A DNA stretch of 9,767 nt from an uncultured Candidatus Competibacteraceae bacterium. Its GTDB lineage: Bacteria > Pseudomonadota > Gammaproteobacteria > Competibacterales > Competibacteraceae. This document shows positions 6,869 through 9,767 of this stretch, piece after piece; positions within the stretch are counted from its first letter, which is position 1; each line of letters begins with the position of its first letter. The notes beneath the pieces are model-generated. The model did not search any database and was not told the DNA's origin. It was given only the letters and a program-made list of their open reading frames with translations. The stretch spans positions 1 through 9,767 of the forward strand of contig CALMNY010000261.1 in NCBI GenBank assembly GCA_937872125.1. The letters run 5' to 3'. The position numbers and the translations under genes were made by a program.

Positions 6869-7010
6869 CGCCGCTCCTGGCGCAAACCATCGCGGCGGCC
6901 GGTGGTGCTCGTCCCTCTGATCCGGTTGCTACTGCTTGGACTATCTGTGCTGGCTCCAAGACCGGGACGTAGTGCTGTGGCGTTGGCCGTTCAAACGAAC
7001 CGGGCGATGA
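6865..7010 (+). pseudogene. Membrane microprotein, apparently broken by two +1 frame changes
   Basis: ATG 6865 overlaps the preceding stop as ATGA. Read straight, the ORF stops at 6970-6972 after 35 residues with no character. However, the coding signal (G or C at third positions) moves between frames: the start frame up to about 6900, the next frame from 6902 to 6937 giving VVLVPLIRLLLL, then the third frame from 6939 to the stop at 7008-7010 giving DYLCWLQDRDVVLWRWPF and KRTGR. Skipping one G near 6901 and one near 6938 would give a single ~48-aa protein with one membrane helix and an aromatic, basic tail. This may be a real pseudogene, sequencing or assembly error, or coincidence. The end would overlap the convergent glycohydrolase gene by 20 bases. 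Confidence 0.35.
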
Positions 7011-8076
7011 AGGTCTCGATTTCCTCTTCCAGCTCGGCGCGCGCCCGCAGGCCGTGAATCCAGCGTTTGGGAATCGCCCCGTCGCCCAGCGCCGCACCCA
7101 GAATCGCCCCCAGCACCGCGCCGCGATGGCAGTTGTCACCGCCAGCGTTCGCATTGGCGATCAGAGCCGCCTCAAAGTCGTCCGGATAGCGCGCCGCCAG
7201 ATACAGGACCGCCGGGAAGGATTGATCGATGTAGCAGGCGGGACTCAGGCGGCCGCCGATCACGTCGAGATCGGATCCACGCTTGCGCTCGACTTGCGCG
7301 ATCACCGCCGCCGCCGGAAATCCCAGCCGTTCGGCGAGGGTGCAGGCCAGCGGTCCGACGTGGGGTTCGGACGCCTGGACCAACCGCGCCAGCAGCTCGC
7401 CCAGCGCCCGCGCGTAGCGTTCCAGCTTTTGAGAGCGGTGGGTCAGGCGCAACTGGGTCAGCAGCGCCGCCTCCACCGCCGCCCGGTCGCCCAGCCGCAA
7501 GGCGGCGAGGATCACCGGCGGCAGCGCCACCAGACCGCCAATTGACGCCGTGTCGTGGCCTTCCGCGCCGGCGCAACGCTCCGTCGGCAGACCACGGGCG
7601 TAATTGGCGAAGAAATCACGGTGGTAGGATTCGGCGTAGGTGTCGTTGTGGCTATCTGGCGCGGTCATGAAGGCCACGTAATCGCGCAGGAAATCAGCCG
7701 GATCGTAACAGCCCGCTGCATTCATGGCCCGGATCAGCACCCGGACGCACAACAGGTTCAGTGTGTTGTCGCCGGCCTGCATTCCCCGGTGGTAGTGGGT
7801 GTTGGGCCGCCCCCAATACTGTTTCTTGCCCTTGAGGATCACCCCGCCGACCACTTCGCCTTCCTGTGAACCGCGCCCGGCCCGGGCCGTGCTGGCCAGC
7901 GACATGATGGAGCTGGGATGGAAATCCTTTGGCGCCTGGTAGTCGCGGATCGTGCCGAAATCCCGGTGCAGGGCGGCCACGTCGTAGTACCAGTGAACCG
8001 GCATCGCCAGTGCGTCGCCGACGAACAGCCCCCACAGGGCGCCCCGGACCCGGTCCGCAGCAGTCAGGGTTGGCAT
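6991..8076 (-). CDS. ADP-ribosylglycohydrolase-family protein with variant metal site
   Basis: A 361-aa member of the ADP-ribosylglycohydrolase (DraG/ARH, crystallin J1) family, whose typical members remove ADP-ribose from proteins or small molecules using two Mg ions. Family marks are RGALWGLFVGDALAMP (11-26), AGDNTLN (101-107) where others have TDDT, HDTASIGG (174-181), and the C-terminal NANAGGDNCHRGAVLGAILG (308-327). In canonical enzymes the last motif is GDTDT with two metal-binding aspartates. Here D314 remains, but Cys and His stand where the second Asp and Thr should be, and the N-terminal pair is D103-N104. I recall this NCHRG variant as a recurrent subfamily, so it is probably not decay; activity and substrate are uncertain. 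GAGGAG eight bases before the ATG supports the start. It has little promoter space: an acnA relic lies immediately upstream. Its 3' end meets the deaminase group head-on with no terminator visible. Confidence 0.88.
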   Translation of the reverse strand: MPTLTAADRVRGALWGLFVGDALAMPVHWYYDVAALHRDFGTIRDYQAPKDFHPSSIMSLASTARAGRGSQEGEVVGGVILKGKKQYWGRPNTHYHRGMQAGDNTLNLLCVRVLIRAMNAAGCYDPADFLRDYVAFMTAPDSHNDTYAESYHRDFFANYARGLPTERCAGAEGHDTASIGGLVALPPVILAALRLGDRAAVEAALLTQLRLTHRSQKLERYARALGELLARLVQASEPHVGPLACTLAERLGFPAAAVIAQVERKRGSDLDVIGGRLSPACYIDQSFPAVLYLAARYPDDFEAALIANANAGGDNCHRGAVLGAILGAALGDGAIPKRWIHGLRARAELEEEIETFIARFV

Positions 8077-8112
8077 AGCGTTGTCTCCTCCATTGGCAGG
8101 TGCATCGGGACA

Positions 8113-8187
8113 TCAAAACGAATAGAACCGGCCTTGCCGGGCGCCGGTCTGGAAGGGCGTTAGCGTGTGGTGCAGATGGTGGGTCAT
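8113..8187 (-). pseudogene. acnA: Relic of the aconitase A N-terminus
   Basis: From ATG 8187 on the minus strand the frame runs 24 codons to TGA 8115-8113. The peptide starts MTHHLHHTLTPF and ends GRFYSF. It follows the opening of many proteobacterial AcnA aconitases, which read M-x-H-x-L-H-x-T-L-x-x-F, then a Gly-rich turn, then G-(K/R)-F-Y-S-L-P. Similarity ends at the serine of FYS, where Leu-Pro should follow, and the frame closes two codons later. GGAAGAAG lies seven bases before ATG, so the original start region is intact. I read this as the 5' tip of acnA left by a deletion or insertion near 8115-8118 that joined it to the glycohydrolase leader. The upstream extension to ATG 8295 has no similarity and is probably the old untranslated leader. 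The match is from memory of the family. Confidence 0.6.
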
Positions 8188-8291
8188 CGTGGGGCTTCTT
8201 CCATCGGATGTCTTTGATTGAATCCTATGACAATGTTTGGGCCGCTTTATCCGGTTTGGGCAAGAATCGGGGTGTCGCCGCGTCGGATGCG

Positions 8292-9254
8292 TCATGCACC
8301 GGCGGCGGGGACGGCGTGGGGTTCCGGCGTGTCCGCTGCCTGCGCGCCGCGCGCTTCGGCCGCGATCCAGTCATGTACCGTGGCTACGCGCGGGTCGGCA
8401 AGCGCGCCGGCCGAGTACACCAGGCAGTAGCGCTTGCCGGTGCGCACGGTCTGCTGGAACGGCGCCACCAGCCGGCCGCTGTCGAGTTCGTCGGTGATCA
8501 GCGTGCGGCGCGCGATCGCCACGCCCATGCCGGCGATCGCGCACTGCATCGTGATGTGGTTACGGTTGAGCATGTAGCCGCGCCGCACCTCGACCTGCGG
8601 GGCGCCGATTGCTTTCAGGTAACGCTCCCATTCGGCATAGGGCGTGCTGCCGCGCCAGGCGGTCATGTCGTGCAGCAGCGGGTAGTGGCGCAGGTCATCC
8701 GGCGAATCGAGTGGTGGGCGGCCTTCGAGCAGGCGCGGCGCGCACACCGGAAAGATCTCCTCCTCCAGCAACACCGTACTCTGGAAACCGGGATAGCTGC
8801 CATCGTTGAGATCGATGGCAAGGTCGAACTCGCCTTCGCGCAGCGAACGCGAGCTGTCCTCCGCCTCCAACTGCAGTTCGAGCTGCGGGAACCGCCGCAT
8901 CAGCTTGGGCAACCGGGGCACCAGCCAGGTCGCAAGGAAGGACGGCAGGGTGCGCACGCGCACCACGCCGCTGAGCGCGCCGCCGCGCAGGCGGCCGATC
9001 ATCAGGTCCACCGCGGCATAGGCGGGGTCGGCCGCGGCGAGCAGGCGGTTGCCCGCGTCGGTGAGTTCGATGCGGCGCGGCCGCCGGCGAAACAGGCGTT
9101 GCCCGAGCCAGTCCTCCAGCAGCTTGATCTGCTGGCTCACGGCGCCGGTAGTGATGTGCAGCTCCTCACCCGCGCGGGTGAAGGACAGATGATGGGCGGC
9201 GGCCAGGAACACTCTCAGCCGAGCATGGGCCTGCGAGGGCGCGACGGGACTCAT
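8292..9254 (-). CDS. LysR-family transcriptional regulator, GcvA type
   Basis: A 320-aa LysR regulator. The N-terminal winged helix-turn-helix spans about residues 12-71, with HHLSFTRAGEELHITTGAVS (21-40) and SQQIKLLEDWLGQRLFRR (40-57), the wording typical of the GcvA/AmpR subgroup. The substrate-binding domain covers about 93-300, and the last ~20 residues are a low-complexity Ala/Pro tail. It is transcribed away from sdaA across a 140-base shared control region, the usual arrangement of a LysR regulator and its target, so it probably controls sdaA; serine, glycine or a related metabolite is a plausible ligand, but that is inference. No Shine-Dalgarno is visible before ATG 9254. A TAGAAT -10-like box on its strand (9269-9264) lies so close that the mRNA could have almost no leader. 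A TTTAG-N5-CTAAA dyad over this spot suggests autorepression. Confidence 0.9.
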   Translation of the reverse strand: MSPVAPSQAHARLRVFLAAAHHLSFTRAGEELHITTGAVSQQIKLLEDWLGQRLFRRRPRRIELTDAGNRLLAAADPAYAAVDLMIGRLRGGALSGVVRVRTLPSFLATWLVPRLPKLMRRFPQLELQLEAEDSSRSLREGEFDLAIDLNDGSYPGFQSTVLLEEEIFPVCAPRLLEGRPPLDSPDDLRHYPLLHDMTAWRGSTPYAEWERYLKAIGAPQVEVRRGYMLNRNHITMQCAIAGMGVAIARRTLITDELDSGRLVAPFQQTVRTGKRYCLVYSAGALADPRVATVHDWIAAEARGAQAADTPEPHAVPAAGA

Positions 9255-9256
9255 GG

Positions 9257-9271
9257 TTTAGTGATTCTAAA
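9257..9271. promoter_or_regulatory. LysR-type operator between the regulator gene and sdaA
   Basis: TTTAG (9257-9261), TGATT, CTAAA (9267-9271) is a perfect dyad that contains the LysR box T-N11-A. It begins two bases upstream of the regulator's ATG and covers its likely -10 element, so binding should shut off the regulator's own transcription. GcvA is known to bind CTAAT-like sequences; a further half-site ATTAG (CTAAT on the other strand) occurs at 9336-9340 and TTAGA at 9352-9356, nearer to sdaA. These would allow the looped or staggered binding common in this family. Confidence 0.6.
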
Positions 9272-9394
9272 TTATTGGTGAAAAACTATCGATTGATTGC
9301 CGTTATCCGCCCCTGGAAAATGCGACGATACAGCGATTAGTATTTTCGCGGTTAGATTCATTAAATCAACACCCAATTTCAACCGGAGCCGTCC

Positions 9395-9767
9395 ATGTCC
9401 ATCAGCGTCCTCGATTTGTTCAAGATCGGCATCGGGCCGTCCAGTTCGCACACCGTTGGGCCGATGCGCGCGGCCCACGATTTCGCCGCCGCGCTGGCGC
9501 AGCAAGGGTTGCTGGCGCAGGTGCGCCGCATCGAGGTGAAGCTGTACGGCTCGCTGTCGGCGACCGGCATCGGCCACGGCACCGACCGCGCGGTGGTCGC
9601 CGGCCTGATGGGCGCGCGGTCAGACGAGGTCGATCCCGACTTCGTGGTTTCGGCGGTCGACCGCGTGCGCAACGAGGGCCGCCTGCCGCTGGCCGGTGCG
9701 GTGGTCGTGCCTTTCGACTGGGCGCGCGACCTGCGCCTGCTGCCGGTGAGCCTGCCCTACCATCCCA
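9395..9767 (+). CDS. sdaA: L-serine ammonia-lyase (L-serine dehydratase), N-terminal part
   Basis: The frame from ATG 9395 stays open to the window end (124 codons). Its start, SVLDLFKIGIGPSSSHTVGP followed by MRAA, is the hallmark of single-chain bacterial L-serine dehydratases: the SSSHT segment belongs to the N-terminal beta domain and contributes to the active site. The enzyme is a cytoplasmic iron-sulfur protein that turns L-serine into pyruvate and ammonia. Also typical are YGSLSATGIGHGTDRAVVAG (residues 51-70). The cluster cysteines lie further downstream, outside the window. GGAG (9385-9388), six bases before ATG, supports the start. Transcription is divergent from the LysR regulator; the intergenic dyads suggest control by it. 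The sdaA/sdaB distinction cannot be made from this part, so the symbol is the generic one. Confidence 0.92.
   Translation, partial: MSISVLDLFKIGIGPSSSHTVGPMRAAHDFAAALAQQGLLAQVRRIEVKLYGSLSATGIGHGTDRAVVAGLMGARSDEVDPDFVVSAVDRVRNEGRLPLAGAVVVPFDWARDLRLLPVSLPYHP

Noticed and set aside
8113..8295. 60-aa minus-strand ORF whose ATG overlaps the LysR stop (ATGA)
   Set aside because: Only the last 24 residues show similarity (AcnA start) and they have their own ribosome site at ATG 8187. The first 36 residues look like translated leader sequence, so the overlap is probably accidental.
8100..9281. 393-aa open frame on the plus strand
   Set aside because: Antisense shadow of the LysR gene; its product is biased toward Arg, Ala, Gly and His and has no domain.

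Overview
The window comes from a GC-rich bacterial chromosome. The families present (an LdhA-type D-lactate dehydrogenase, a GcvA-type LysR regulator facing sdaA, and a relic of an AcnA-type aconitase) point to a Gammaproteobacterium or Betaproteobacterium. Sequence alone does not resolve the genus. I see no tRNA, rRNA, CRISPR array, transposase or integrase.

Layout. (1) 1-298: the last 20 codons of an unidentified plus-strand gene, then a compact nested palindrome (104-216) that looks like a dispersed repeat or MITE-like unit, then a hairpin in the ldhA leader. (2) 299-1288: ldhA, fermentative D-lactate dehydrogenase. (3) 1289-1620: a 332-base gap holding a doubtful 26-codon ORF with a strong ribosome binding site, a perfect 12-bp inverted repeat and a perfect TATAAT box. 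(4) 1621-5574: a two-gene operon encoding a large SNF2-family ATPase and a SWIM zinc-finger protein, closed by a short terminator-like hairpin. (5) 5797-7010: a plus-strand group of small genes: an 85-aa protein of unknown function, a 184-aa protein with the zinc-deaminase signature HAE...PCxxC, a 74-aa membrane-anchored protein, and what looks like a frame-disrupted membrane microprotein. (6) 6991-8076, minus strand: an ADP-ribosylglycohydrolase-family protein with an altered metal-binding motif. (7) 8113-8187, minus strand: a 24-codon relic of the acnA N-terminus, cut off just upstream of the glycohydrolase gene. (8) 8292-9767: a GcvA-type LysR regulator divergent from sdaA (L-serine ammonia-lyase, cut by the window end), with a textbook LysR operator next to the regulator's start codon.

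How the genes work together. ldhA and sdaA are ordinary central metabolism (pyruvate to D-lactate; serine to pyruvate plus ammonia), and the LysR protein probably controls itself and sdaA. The SNF2 and SWIM proteins are a recurrent pair and probably act together on nucleic acid or nucleoprotein; their task is not evident here. The least explained part is the deaminase-like gene with its small neighbours. It has no secretion or delivery domain, so it is more likely an intracellular enzyme than an exported toxin, but its substrate cannot be read from sequence. The acnA relic, the palindromic element and the frame-disrupted microprotein show that the gaps between genes have been rearranged.
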